From: CAZSNT01 sp964607765
Lineage (GTDB): Bacteria > Verrucomicrobiota > Lentisphaeria > Oligosphaerales > JABHEG01
DNA length: 64,000 nucleotides
Direction: 5' to 3'
Assembly (NCBI GenBank): GCA_964607765.1
Contig: CAZSNT010000006.1
Span: 1-64,000 of the forward strand
A program made the position numbers and the translations under genes. Shown here in pieces: positions 7,928-17,086 of this stretch (positions are counted from its first letter, which is position 1; each line of letters starts with the position of its first letter). The notes beneath the pieces are model-generated. The model searched no databases, was not told the origin of the DNA, and saw nothing but the letters and a program-made list of their open reading frames with translations.

Positions 7928-9597
7928 AGAAGAGAGTAGTCCTGATTGGCTTCCATGACAGAGTCTGCCTCAGCATAAGGGCCTTATCGGCCGCACTCCG
8001 GCGTCGGGGGCATGAGGTGTTCCTCTTGTTCGTCAAAGACGAACGTAGTCGGGTCCTCTCCCAGCTTCGTGAGGGTGCGACGAACTATCAGATCCGCATA
8101 AACGGAACGCTTGTTGGTTTCGGTGAAGACGTCAATCCCATCTCGGCAAGGGAAAAGGAACTAGTTCAGGAAGCTGTTCGTGACATTGAGCCAGATGTGG
8201 TCGGCGTGAGTGCGCGGACAGGTAGTGTGGAGTTGGCTCGGGAAGTCGTACGACTCGTCCGCGTGGAAGTGCCCCATGCCCGGTACATTGGCGGGGGGTA
8301 CGGTCCCTCTCTTCAGCCTGATGTCTTTCTGGAGTTCCTCGACGTTGTCTGCATCGGGGAGGCGGAGTGCATCATACACGACCTAGTCTGCGCCGAAGAT
8401 GCAACCACTGTCCGGAACGTGTGTTTCATGCAGGGGGGCAGCTTACAGTTCAATGGGATGTGCGGCCCTGCCGATATAGATCGGCTAGCGGTCCCGGACT
8501 GGTCAGGAGAGAACCATTACCTCATCGAGGACAACCAAGTGAAAGGAGCGGATTGCCTATGCAGCAGGGGCGTATACGACATTTTCACTTCCAGAGGATG
8601 CCCCTCAGCTTGCACGTACTGCATGGCCTGCCAGTGGGGCAACATATACGGCCGCTTCGGTGCCCAATTCCCGCGGATTAGACAGCGTTCAGTTGGCAGC
8701 GTTATAGACGAACTAAAGTGGGCGGTAAGGGAGTTGGGGGCGCGATACATTCGCTTCAGGGACTCCATATTCGGTTTCGACCCAGCTTGGCTCAAGGCGT
8801 TTCTGGCCGAATACGATCGTGAGATCGCTCTCCCCTTCCATTGCCTTGTCGATGAGAGATACACAGATGAGGATTCAGTCGCGCGACTGGCCGGGAGTGG
8901 GCTGGACAGGACTACGGTCGGAATCCAGTCGGTCAGCCAAGCTGTGAGGATGTCAGTGCTCAACAGGCAGACAACTGACGAGGAACTCCTGGTGTTCGCA
9001 CAGGCCTTGGAGGCGTGCGGTGTGAAGATCAGGTACGACGTCATCGGGTGGAATCCGTTCGAGAGCAGGGAAGTGCTGAGAGCCGGCATGAGCTTCCTTG
9101 CAGACTTCCCGAAGGCACTGGAAGTCTTCATCATACAACTCCAGCTATTCCCAGGGAGCCCCATTCAGCGGATCTGCGAGAGGCTCAAACCAAGTGGACT
9201 GAGTTTGGAGGAGTATGACTACTGGGCGATGTTGTATACTCTCATTCTTCATTCCGAGCACACAGCCAGGAAGGCGTGGGAGATTGAGGAGCAGCCCGGT
9301 TGCTCAAGAGGCACAGCAGAGGTCACTGAGGCGGAAGGAGCAATGCAGGCCTGCGACGGCGAGAGACTAACTGTTACTGGCCGGGTGGGGTTGAGGAAAG
9401 GTGACGTTCTGAGCAACTCACTGATCAAGGCTGCGGAAATGCCTGGCGAAGGTATTCCGTGGAAGGAGAAGTACCATGCCATCGGTCGCACCCTCCAGCG
9501 AGATGTCCCAGACGGCAGTCCCATCCGTTGGGCAGACTTAGCAGTTGGGCAGTGTGATAGTCTGGATGAGCCAACGGAGTCCTTACCAGTCGAGTAG
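7924..9597 (+). CDS. B12-binding-domain radical SAM protein
   Basis: 557 residues from the GTG at 7924, which overlaps the upstream stop and has an AGGGGGAGGG ribosome site; an alternative start at 7897 is less likely. The N-terminal third resembles a cobalamin-binding Rossmann domain (LIGFHDRVCLSIRALSAAL, then EPDVVGVSARTGS and YIGGGYGPS) but lacks a clear DxHxxG, so B12 may bind base-off without a His ligand. Radical SAM cysteines C226, C230 and C233 lie in SRGCPSACTYC. The layout matches the large class of cobalamin-dependent methyltransferases and ring-forming enzymes found in natural-product clusters. Substrate unknown. Confidence 0.82.
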   Translation: MKKRVVLIGFHDRVCLSIRALSAALRRRGHEVFLLFVKDERSRVLSQLREGATNYQIRINGTLVGFGEDVNPISAREKELVQEAVRDIEPDVVGVSARTGSVELAREVVRLVRVEVPHARYIGGGYGPSLQPDVFLEFLDVVCIGEAECIIHDLVCAEDATTVRNVCFMQGGSLQFNGMCGPADIDRLAVPDWSGENHYLIEDNQVKGADCLCSRGVYDIFTSRGCPSACTYCMACQWGNIYGRFGAQFPRIRQRSVGSVIDELKWAVRELGARYIRFRDSIFGFDPAWLKAFLAEYDREIALPFHCLVDERYTDEDSVARLAGSGLDRTTVGIQSVSQAVRMSVLNRQTTDEELLVFAQALEACGVKIRYDVIGWNPFESREVLRAGMSFLADFPKALEVFIIQLQLFPGSPIQRICERLKPSGLSLEEYDYWAMLYTLILHSEHTARKAWEIEEQPGCSRGTAEVTEAEGAMQACDGERLTVTGRVGLRKGDVLSNSLIKAAEMPGEGIPWKEKYHAIGRTLQRDVPDGSPIRWADLAVGQCDSLDEPTESLPVE

Positions 9598-10059
9598 TCG
9601 GCTCCTATGTGGAGTTCGGCCAGACGTTGCGTCCCTTAGTCCAAGGCGCTTACTCAGGAAACGGTCCAGTTTCAGGGGGGGTAGGTCAGGCACAGGAACG
9701 CCAACCGTCAAAGTAGCCGGTTTTGAGTCGACCACAACTGGCGGGTTCTGAACCGACCCGTGACAAACCTGAATGCGCCACATACCCGGCGCGCAGTCAT
9801 CCTCCGACGCCAGCAGGCGGCCCGCCTGTGCCTCACGCCTCACGTAACAGGAATTGCTTGCTGGACGACGACGCTACCGGTGGCGACCAGGCGAACTGGC
9901 GTTACCTTGGTTGGTTGACGTCCACCTGTTCCCGACAGCGCCTGCAACTCCTTGTTGTCGTCAAGCCGTGGTGCACGGGCGAGTTGGGCACCGCCCCTCC
10001 AGAGGCGGCGTAAGAGGCAATCATCAGGCGATCCCATAAGGGCATGGAGGATTTGGACT
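9598..10059. other. Long leader region of AspRS gene
   Basis: 462 bp with no supported gene. I looked for a T-box leader (the GGTGGNACCGCG antiterminator bulge) ahead of the AspRS gene and did not find one. Several short frames exist but lack ribosome sites. The region ends with GGAGG (10045-10049), the ribosome site of the next gene. Confidence 0.4.
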
Positions 10060-11838
10060 GTGGGCAACTGCTATAGAAACCACAACTGCGGTGAGCTGCG
10101 TCTGCGGCATGCGGGAAATGCAGTGGACCTTGCCGGCTGGCTGTCGTCGAAACGGCACGGAGGCGGCATCATTTTCGCATTGCTGAGGGATGAGTCAGGG
10201 ACCGTGCAACTGACAGTGGAGCCCTCAAGCCCTTGCTTCAGGTTGCTCGAGGAAGCGAAGCTGGAGAGCACCATCCACGTTTCTGGCGCTGTGGTTGCCC
10301 GCCCAGAGGGGCAGCAGAATGCCGGGATGGCGACTGGGGAGATCGAGGTGCGCCCCGAGAGTCTCGAGATTCTGGGCACTTGCGGGCAACTGCCGTTCGA
10401 GATAGTGACGGACCTTGGGGCAAACGAGACACTTCGACTTACCTATCGCTTCCTTGACCTCCGTCGGCCGGATCTACACGCCAATATCCAACTCCGCAGT
10501 GCCATTGTCCGGTTCATCCGTGATCGCATGCACCAGTTGGGGTTCATCGAGATTCAGACACCGATCCTCGCTGCAAGCTCTCCTGAGGGCGCTCGGGACT
10601 ACCTTGTGCCATCGCGCCTCCACCCAGGGAAGTTCTATGCGCTCCCGCAAGCCCCGCAGCAATACAAGCAGTTGCTGATGATGTCCGGGTTCGAGCGCTA
10701 CTTTCAGATCGCACCGTGTTTCCGGGATGAGGATGCTCGAGCCGACCGTTCGCCAGGCGAGTTCTACCAGCTGGACATGGAGATGGCTTTCGTGGAACAG
10801 GAGGACGTCTTCTCCGTCGTTGAGGGACTGATGGTGGACCTGTTCACGGAGTTCTCATCGTGCCGGATACCGCAGCCTTTCCCGCGCCTTCCTTATAGGG
10901 AAGCGATGCAGCGGTTCGGAACGGACAAACCAGATCTGCGCTTTGGCCTCGAAATCCAGGACGTTACCCGGATCTTCCAGGAAGCTCCGCCTAGATTCCT
11001 GGCCGAAGCCATATCGGGTGGGGGCCGCGTCAAAGCCTTAGTACTCCCTGACGCAGCTGACAATCCTAGGCGCTTCTTTGATGAACTGGGCGGTTTTGTC
11101 AAAGAAGCCGGTGGCTCTGGATTGAGCTGGCTCTCATTTCCTGATGCAGGCACAAGGGGTTCACTGGCCAAGCAACTCGATTCTGAAGCGCTTAGCGGTC
11201 TCCGTGCAATCTGTTCTGACCAGAGAGGCTGCGCGATTGTGTTCCTTGCTGGACACGACGAAAAGGATCTACTCCAAGTTAGCGGCCGACTCAGGCAACA
11301 CCTGGGTGGTCAACTGGGCTTGATTGAGCAGAACGTGTTCCGCTTCTGTTGGGTGTTGGACTACCCCATGTACGAGTGGGATGCCGAACATCAGTGCGTC
11401 CAGTTCTCGCACAATCCATTCTCTATGCCACAAGGGGGAATGGCTTCGCTCAAGGAACTTGATCCCTTGGAGGTGCTTGCGTGGCAGTATGACATCGTGT
11501 GCAACGGCGTGGAACTATCGAGCGGAGCGATCCGTAACCACCGTCCCGACATAATGGAGAAGGCTTTCGAGATTGCTGGCTACTCGAAGGAGGATCTCGA
11601 GACAAGGTTCGGTGGGATGTACCGTGCTCTTCAGTATGGCCCTCCCCCACATGGGGGCATCGCTCCCGGGCTGGATCGCATTGTGATGCTCCTTGCGGGT
11701 GAGCCCAATATCCGCGAAGTCATAGCTTTCCCGATGACCATCAGGGCCCAGGATCTGCTCATGGGAGCACCGTCTTCGGTGTCCGAGCAGCAGCTTGGGG
11801 ACCTCCGCATCCGGATCGCTGCCGACCGCGACTCTTGA
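10060..11838 (+). CDS. aspS: Aspartyl-tRNA synthetase (bacterial type, island copy)
   Basis: 592 residues from a GTG at 10060, close to the usual bacterial AspRS length. The N-terminal OB fold (HNCGELRLRHAGNAVDLAGWL) binds the anticodon. The catalytic core shows FYALPQAPQQYKQLLM (family consensus QSPQ), motif 2 FRDEDARADR followed by SPGEFYQLD (consensus QPEFTQ, so one extra residue and an altered loop), the bacterial insertion domain, FSHNPFSMP and motif 3 GIAPGLDRIVML. All catalytic elements are present, so it should charge tRNA-Asp, but residues around the aspartate/adenylate pocket differ. Its place in a biosynthetic operon suggests either a resistance copy or a dedicated role; if it were the only aspS in the genome it would simply be housekeeping. 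Confidence 0.9.
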   Translation: MGNCYRNHNCGELRLRHAGNAVDLAGWLSSKRHGGGIIFALLRDESGTVQLTVEPSSPCFRLLEEAKLESTIHVSGAVVARPEGQQNAGMATGEIEVRPESLEILGTCGQLPFEIVTDLGANETLRLTYRFLDLRRPDLHANIQLRSAIVRFIRDRMHQLGFIEIQTPILAASSPEGARDYLVPSRLHPGKFYALPQAPQQYKQLLMMSGFERYFQIAPCFRDEDARADRSPGEFYQLDMEMAFVEQEDVFSVVEGLMVDLFTEFSSCRIPQPFPRLPYREAMQRFGTDKPDLRFGLEIQDVTRIFQEAPPRFLAEAISGGGRVKALVLPDAADNPRRFFDELGGFVKEAGGSGLSWLSFPDAGTRGSLAKQLDSEALSGLRAICSDQRGCAIVFLAGHDEKDLLQVSGRLRQHLGGQLGLIEQNVFRFCWVLDYPMYEWDAEHQCVQFSHNPFSMPQGGMASLKELDPLEVLAWQYDIVCNGVELSSGAIRNHRPDIMEKAFEIAGYSKEDLETRFGGMYRALQYGPPPHGGIAPGLDRIVMLLAGEPNIREVIAFPMTIRAQDLLMGAPSSVSEQQLGDLRIRIAADRDS

Positions 11839-12072
11839 GGATTGCATCTGTATCCGGTGTGTCCGGTGACGCAGCAGACCGGAGCATCACTACGTGCCTT
11901 GAACTGTCGCGTGTCGGCGTAATGCCAGTCGAAAGCCGAACGCGCAGCCAGGGGGGAAGCAGCAAGCCCGCCCCGTTCAGACGAGTGGGCATCTCCCGGG
12001 GGAGGGGTAACTGTTCCCCAAGACCGGTTTGTTCGGGGTTTGCAGCAGGCCGCAGCGCAGGACGATGGGACG

Positions 12073-14007
12073 ATGATCAAGGCGCCCTATGGCACATGGC
12101 GTTCGGCCGTTCCCGTTGACCTAGTGGCGCGAGGAACCGTCAAGCTGGAAGCGGTGTGCGTGGACAGTGGGAACGTCTACTGGTCGGAGTGTAGACCTGC
12201 CGAGAACGGTCGCACGACGGTGGTGACGCGGAAGGCGACGGGCGGGCAGCCCGAGGACGTCATTGCCGGTCCGTTCGACGTACGGAGTCGGGTGCATGAG
12301 TACGGTGGCGGCTCTTTCACCGTGCGCGCCGACACGGTCTATTTCACGAATTCGTCAGATCAGCGGGTCCACATACAACGTCACGGGCATGCCCCTTTGC
12401 CGGTCACGCCAGACACAGAAGCCAGGTGTCGCTACGGCGACTTCGACGTCGACGAAGGTCGTGGGAGACTCTACTGCGTGCAGGAGAGTCACGACGGATG
12501 TACCGTCCGGAACTCGTTGGTCGCCATAGAGATTGCGGTGGGCAGAGCGGAGGTGATCGCCTCTGGGCACGATTTCTTCTCGGCGCCACGGTTGAGTCCT
12601 GATCGTGCTCAGCTTGCTTGGCTGTCATGGGATCACCCCGACATGCCATGGGATACCTCATCGCTGTGGATCGCAGACATCAATCAGAACGGCACGCTAT
12701 CTGGAGTCCGGAAGGTCGCCGGAGGGAATCGGGAATCCGTCCTGCAGCCGAAATGGTCACCGTCCGGAGTGCTCCACTTCCTGTCGGACCGCAGTGGGTG
12801 GTGGAATGTCTACCGGGCAGGGGGCGACGGCGTTGAGTGTACGAGTCCTCTGCCTGCTGACATGGGGGTTCCACCATGGCGTCTCGGCAGTTCCACCTAC
12901 TGCATCCTGATGGATGGCCGTGTCGTTGTCTGTTTCAGAACCACGGGAGGCTGGGAACTGGGCATTGTCGGGGCGAGCTCGATTACGCGTGTGCCCAGTG
13001 GCTACACTCACTTCGAGAGTATCCAGCAGTGTGGGGATGGGATTGCGTGCATTGCGGGGTCTTTCACAGAGGCAAAGCGTGTCGTCCACATTGATCTCGA
13101 TACGGGCAGGGAGTTGACACTCAGGACATCGTCAACAGAATGGGAAGATCCTGGCATATTGTCCCAACCTGAAGCGATTACGTTCCCGACCGCAGATGAC
13201 AGTCAGGCACACGCATTCTACTACTCGCCAACGCACCCGTCGAACGTGGGGCCTGACGACGAACTGCCGCCGCTCATTGTGCGATGCCATGGCGGGCCAA
13301 CTTCGGCAGCGACGACCGCTCTGGATCCGATGGTGCAGTATTGGACGTCACGTGGCTTCGCTGTGGTCGACGTCGATTACCGTGGCAGCAGTGGCTACGG
13401 GCGCACCTACCGGGAGGCCTTGTACGGTCAGTGGGGTGTTCTTGATGTAGAGGATTGTGTGAGTGCTGCCCGTTATCTCACGGACAACGGTCCGTGTGAC
13501 CCTGACCGGATTCTGGTGCAGGGCAGCAGCGCGGGTGGCTTCACTGCGCTATCAGTGCTGGCCTCGCATAGCGGCTTCGCCGCAGGCGCGTCCGTCTACG
13601 GCATATCCGATCTCCTTGCTCTCCGTGCGCGTACCCATAAGTATGAGAGCCGGTACCTGGACCGGCTTCTTGGTGACTTCTCCCTTACCGCGGATGTCTA
13701 CCGTGCGCGATCGCCGATACACCAAGCGGCAAAGCTGGACTGCCCCGTGGTCTTCTTCCATGGCACAGAGGATGTGGTCGTCCGGCCAGACCAGAGCGAG
13801 TTGATGTACCGGGCTTTGAGCGCCCTCGGACGACCCGTCGCCTGTCTATTCCTACGGGGGGAGGGGCACGGATTTCGGGCCGCTGACAACGTCAAGGCCA
13901 TGGTCGAGGCCCAGCTGTGTTTCTGGTGTACCGTTCTCGGCATCCAGCGGAGTGACCTAACGGCTGTTCTGCCCATCGATAATTGGCCGAGGCCGGCCCA
14001 GACATGA
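12073..14007 (+). CDS. S9 family serine peptidase (acylaminoacyl-/dipeptidyl-peptidase type)
   Basis: 644 residues from the ATG at 12073. About 400 N-terminal residues look like a WD/beta-propeller (repeated strands such as RVHEYGGGSFTVRADTVYFTN and LQPKWSPSGVLHFLSDRSGWWNVY). An alpha/beta-hydrolase follows, with VDYRGSSGYGRTYRE, nucleophile Ser near residue 486 in GSSAGGF, Asp near 564 (HGTEDVVV) and His near 598 (GEGHGF). There is no signal peptide, so it is cytoplasmic. S9 peptidases cut short peptides or remove N-acyl amino acids. In this island it could mature a peptide product or destroy an intracellular toxic form. The gap to AspRS is 234 bp. Confidence 0.9.
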   Translation: MIKAPYGTWRSAVPVDLVARGTVKLEAVCVDSGNVYWSECRPAENGRTTVVTRKATGGQPEDVIAGPFDVRSRVHEYGGGSFTVRADTVYFTNSSDQRVHIQRHGHAPLPVTPDTEARCRYGDFDVDEGRGRLYCVQESHDGCTVRNSLVAIEIAVGRAEVIASGHDFFSAPRLSPDRAQLAWLSWDHPDMPWDTSSLWIADINQNGTLSGVRKVAGGNRESVLQPKWSPSGVLHFLSDRSGWWNVYRAGGDGVECTSPLPADMGVPPWRLGSSTYCILMDGRVVVCFRTTGGWELGIVGASSITRVPSGYTHFESIQQCGDGIACIAGSFTEAKRVVHIDLDTGRELTLRTSSTEWEDPGILSQPEAITFPTADDSQAHAFYYSPTHPSNVGPDDELPPLIVRCHGGPTSAATTALDPMVQYWTSRGFAVVDVDYRGSSGYGRTYREALYGQWGVLDVEDCVSAARYLTDNGPCDPDRILVQGSSAGGFTALSVLASHSGFAAGASVYGISDLLALRARTHKYESRYLDRLLGDFSLTADVYRARSPIHQAAKLDCPVVFFHGTEDVVVRPDQSELMYRALSALGRPVACLFLRGEGHGFRAADNVKAMVEAQLCFWCTVLGIQRSDLTAVLPIDNWPRPAQT

Positions 14008-14013
14008 CAGGCG

Positions 14014-14037
14014 GGGGCTAGACCATGGGGCTAGACC
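14014..14037. repeat. 11-bp tandem direct repeat
   Basis: GGGGCTAGACC occurs at 14014-14024 and again at 14027-14037, separated by AT, in the short gap between the converging peptidase and radical SAM genes. Role unknown. Confidence 0.5.
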
Positions 14038-14176
14038 TCCACCATCCCAACACCGTAGCTTCATCCCCAGGTTGAGGTGAGCTTTCCAGTGGCGCGCGCC
14101 TGCGCTCTGGTACGTGGGTGACGTACGAGGCAGGAACGAAACTAACGGACAAGGCGTGGACGCCCTCGGGCGATCA

Positions 14177-15259
14177 TCATGGGGTCTCAGGAGGACCGCC
14201 AATGCCAACAGCAGGACAGAGCCCGGAGGGCAACTCGCTGAAGTAGGTTCTTCGGAGCCGCATCTGGCGGCAGCTTCTCTCGTCGAGTCCCTCCAGACCA
14301 TTCCCGACGAACAGAGAATCTGCTCGACACCCTCCGCCACACAGAGGCAGTTCGTCGCAAGCTGCACACTCGGGGATGTCACTCACCTTGAACACCCAGA
14401 AGGACATGAACTCATCACCGGCAAGGATGTCCCGTAGCGACCGGACACCCAGATTCCCGAAGACCAGGGGGAGAGTTGGGCAGAGACCGACACTACCATC
14501 GCAATGGACCGTCACACTCCCCCGGTAATACTCGCATGGGTGCATGTTGGCGTCAAAACGGACAATGTCGCCTGAGAGCATCTCCGACTTGAATACGCCG
14601 AATACCTGCAGCGAGAGGTCAGACTGCGTCTCCACGTGCTGCTGGACAATGCTCCGAACTGCCTGGAATACAGCGTGTAGATCAGGCTCCAGTGATGCGA
14701 CGTTTTTCTTGTACCTTCCCCGAAGAAACGGCAGATCGATACGCCACATATACGCCCCTGAGGACTGGACGTAGTCGTACATCCTCTGCAATTCCGGTAC
14801 AGCCTGGGCGGTGAGGGTCGTGTTGATCGCATAGGGAAGCGAAGTCTCGAGATCAATACGGCGGAATAGGTCAAGGACGTCCTGGAGGCTTTTATCGCCT
14901 CGGAGTTGACGATGCCCCGCGAAGCCGTCCCAACTTACTCTCAGTTCCTGTAGGTCTCCGCTGCCGTCGAGCGCGCGCAAGAGCGATGGCGAGATCAGCG
15001 AACCGTTCGTCAGGATGGTCTTGGGTACACCGCCAAGGGCAAGCAGTTCGACCATGTCGTCCCGGAGGAACGGCTCGCCACCAGAGAAGGTGACATGCCT
15101 GCAGCCGAGTTCCTTTGCCTGCTCTATCCAGTCCCCGATCTGTGCGATCGACGGCTCAGCACGCTGCAGTGGGCTCGCGGAGTCCTCGAAGAAGAAGCAG
15201 TGCTCGCAGGAGAGGTTGCACCTGCTTGTTACATCGATGTGGATGTGACTGAGGGTCAT
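14177..15259 (-). CDS. SPASM-domain radical SAM protein
   Basis: 360 residues. Radical SAM cysteines are C14, C18 and C21 (CNLSCEHC), followed by TFSGGEPFLRDD and ILTNGSLIS. The C-terminal SPASM region has CEYY, the HCDGSVGLCPTLP strand, FGNLG and CAACDELPLCGGGC, enough for auxiliary clusters. SPASM enzymes typically modify ribosomal peptides or mature enzymes. It is transcribed toward the peptidase gene and lies downstream of the AsnRS gene with a 374-bp gap that could hold a small peptide gene. Substrate not identified. Confidence 0.85.
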   Translation of the reverse strand: MTLSHIHIDVTSRCNLSCEHCFFFEDSASPLQRAEPSIAQIGDWIEQAKELGCRHVTFSGGEPFLRDDMVELLALGGVPKTILTNGSLISPSLLRALDGSGDLQELRVSWDGFAGHRQLRGDKSLQDVLDLFRRIDLETSLPYAINTTLTAQAVPELQRMYDYVQSSGAYMWRIDLPFLRGRYKKNVASLEPDLHAVFQAVRSIVQQHVETQSDLSLQVFGVFKSEMLSGDIVRFDANMHPCEYYRGSVTVHCDGSVGLCPTLPLVFGNLGVRSLRDILAGDEFMSFWVFKVSDIPECAACDELPLCGGGCRADSLFVGNGLEGLDERSCRQMRLRRTYFSELPSGLCPAVGIGGPPETP

Positions 15260-15633
15260 GATGCACGCAGAAAAGGGGGCGGCCTCCTGTGAGGCTCAGC
15301 CTGACTCCTGCGATCCCCAGACTCAAACTGAGAATTCTCCCCCCGTACCCAGAGGGAAGAGAGAAGCAGGACCCCCGTTGACTCCTGAGGCCCCTTGCCA
15401 CGGAGCCACCGGCTGGCCAAGCGACCGAAGATCAGCCGCCCCCTTGTTCTGTACTACTGGCAATCGCCCAGATGACCCTTGATTGACGTCCGCCGGCAGG
15501 GGGGTTGTGCCGGGCGAATCCGTTTGCGGCGCGGTCTAGTCTTCATGACATGCTTCTCCTGCGTTGGTGGCCTGCTGCAGTTCCTTCTGCGAGGGTGTAC
15601 CCAGTCCGTTCTATAACACCTCCTTTCCTTGGA
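15260..15633. other. 374-bp gap between AsnRS and SPASM gene
   Basis: On the minus strand a near-perfect ribosome-binding sequence (AAAGGAGGTG, about 15612-15621) follows the AsnRS stop directly, but no ATG, GTG or TTG frame of useful length starts at the right distance. Further on is the short frame listed at 15454-15546. Nothing else is convincing. Confidence 0.4.
15454..15546 (-). CDS. Candidate small peptide gene (30 aa)
   Basis: A 30-codon frame starting ATG AAG ACT, with AGGAG nine bases upstream, lying between the AsnRS and SPASM radical SAM genes on the same strand. The product is Arg-rich at the N-terminus (RPRRKRIRP) and carries two cysteines (PPCRR, and the C-terminal GDCQ). Its position makes it a candidate substrate peptide for the SPASM enzyme or a scaffold for an aminoacyl-tRNA-dependent enzyme. 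A random frame of this length is common, so this is only a suggestion from context and the ribosome site. Confidence 0.22.
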   Translation of the reverse strand: MKTRPRRKRIRPAQPPCRRTSIKGHLGDCQ

Positions 15634-16929
15634 CTAGGGATGGTAGGTTTCAAGTGTTCGTGGAAACGGGGTGGCATCCATGATGTGGTCCAGCCCGCAT
15701 AGCCAGCGCACCATCCGCTCACAGCCCAGCCCGAATCCTGAGTGCTGTACAGAGCCATATTTCCTCAACTCAAGATACCAGTTGTAGTCTTCGGTAGTGC
15801 CCCCAAGGTCCTGAATCCTCGCGCGTTGTCTGGGGGTGTTGATGTGCGAGTGGATGACCCTGAAATCCTCCTCTCGTTCACTTCCACCGATCATCTCGCC
15901 GAGTCCCCCTGGCGCGAGCAAGTCGCTGTTTAGGGCAAGCTCTGGATGCTCCGGGTCCGCCTTCACATAGAAGCCCTTCAGAGCCAAAGGGTAGTTCGTG
16001 ACGAAGAGGGGCACCCTCTGTTCCTGAGTGAGGATCGACTCCGTATCGACATCAAGATCGTCACCGAACTGGATGTCGCAGCCCTGCTCCTGCAATAGCG
16101 CTATAGCGTCGCTGTACGAAAGCCTCGGAAATGGCTTCAGAGCAGGCTCCAGGTCCGAGGCGGATCTGCCCAGAGCCGCCAAATCGCGTTCGTAGTCAGC
16201 GAGGACGGCGGCGACAACGTGATGTACCAGACGCTCTTGGAGCCCCATTGACTCTTGCCAATCCAGGAATGGGATCTCCACCTCAATGTGGGTGTATTCA
16301 TTGAGGTGACGAGGCGTGGCTACTCGTTCCGCGCGGAAAGAGGGGTAGATCGTGTAGACACCCCCAACAGAGTAGATCAGCGCCTCTTTGTACAGCTGAG
16401 CGCTCTGGCTAAGGAAGAGGGGGTGACCGAAGTAATCGAAGCCGAACAGCGTGGACACATCCTCACAGGCCTCGGTCAGGCCGCCAACGACTGGGGGGGT
16501 AACGAATATGAGGCCCTGCTCGTTAAGGAAGTCCCGTGTCGCGTTCACGACAGCGTGTTTGATACGGAAGATGGCGGAGAAACGGGGATCGCGGATCCGC
16601 AGATGGCGCAGTTCGTACCGAGTATCGAGGGCGGGAGTCTCGTCCCGAGCGGCAACCGACTGACTCAGAATGCGGAGCGCGAGTAGATCATGTGGCTCCT
16701 GCTCCCCCTCGGTAAGGCGGAACTCCACAAGGCTCTCGGGCGTCAACCGTACTGCTTCTTGCCACGCGTCTGACGGGAGCCTGGTTCTGTCAGCCCTTGC
16801 CGTCACGACGTCACCGAACCGGCGCAATACCAAGGTCACGGAATCAGGTCCCGCCTCGACGACCCTGTGGACCCAAGCGCGTCTCGGAGCAGCGTTCTGC
16901 GGAGGTAGATTGCACTCACTGGAACTCAT
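15634..16929 (-). CDS. asnS: Asparaginyl-tRNA synthetase-type class IIb enzyme
   Basis: 431 residues from the ATG at 16929 (an upstream start at 17022 adds 31 unconserved residues). A divergent N-terminal OB domain (RRAWVHRVVEAG, VEFRLTEGEQE) precedes the class II core: ELRHLRIRDPRFSAIFRIK, DYFGHPLFLSQSAQLYKEAL, motif 2 FRAERVATPRHLNEYTHIEVE and motif 3 YGSVQHSGFGLGCERMVRW, ending in ATPFPRT. The HSGFGLGxER ending and PFPRT fit AsnRS; the RHLNEYTHIEVE part is closer to archaeal-type AspRS, so a paralogue is possible. It would charge tRNA-Asn, or make an Asn/Asp adenylate for biosynthesis. It faces the AspRS/peptidase pair in the same island. Confidence 0.82.
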   Translation of the reverse strand: MSSSECNLPPQNAAPRRAWVHRVVEAGPDSVTLVLRRFGDVVTARADRTRLPSDAWQEAVRLTPESLVEFRLTEGEQEPHDLLALRILSQSVAARDETPALDTRYELRHLRIRDPRFSAIFRIKHAVVNATRDFLNEQGLIFVTPPVVGGLTEACEDVSTLFGFDYFGHPLFLSQSAQLYKEALIYSVGGVYTIYPSFRAERVATPRHLNEYTHIEVEIPFLDWQESMGLQERLVHHVVAAVLADYERDLAALGRSASDLEPALKPFPRLSYSDAIALLQEQGCDIQFGDDLDVDTESILTQEQRVPLFVTNYPLALKGFYVKADPEHPELALNSDLLAPGGLGEMIGGSEREEDFRVIHSHINTPRQRARIQDLGGTTEDYNWYLELRKYGSVQHSGFGLGCERMVRWLCGLDHIMDATPFPRTLETYHP

Positions 16930-17058
16930 GTCTAGACCCCACGGGGCCTCCCGCGGGAAGCCCGTACTTACAAGTGAATATTCCCCTGATCCCGGCCAAT
17001 GCAAACACTCCGCCTGCTGCAACTGCCATTCTGAGCTGGTTTTGCGGAGCGCTGCCGC

Positions 17059-17086
17059 TTGAGGATCGTGCCGCTGCTGGTATAGT
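17059..17086 (+). promoter_or_regulatory. Promoter of tRNA-Asp
   Basis: TTGAGG (17059-17064) and TATAGT (17081-17086) are separated by 16 bp, a good sigma70-like pair 36 bp before the mature tRNA. Confidence 0.5.

Noticed and set aside
9583..9843. 86-aa leftward frame ahead of AspRS
   Set aside because: No ribosome site, no family features, and overlaps the end of the B12-radical SAM gene.
9598..10059. T-box riboswitch before AspRS
   Set aside because: The conserved antiterminator sequence and a specifier hairpin could not be found.
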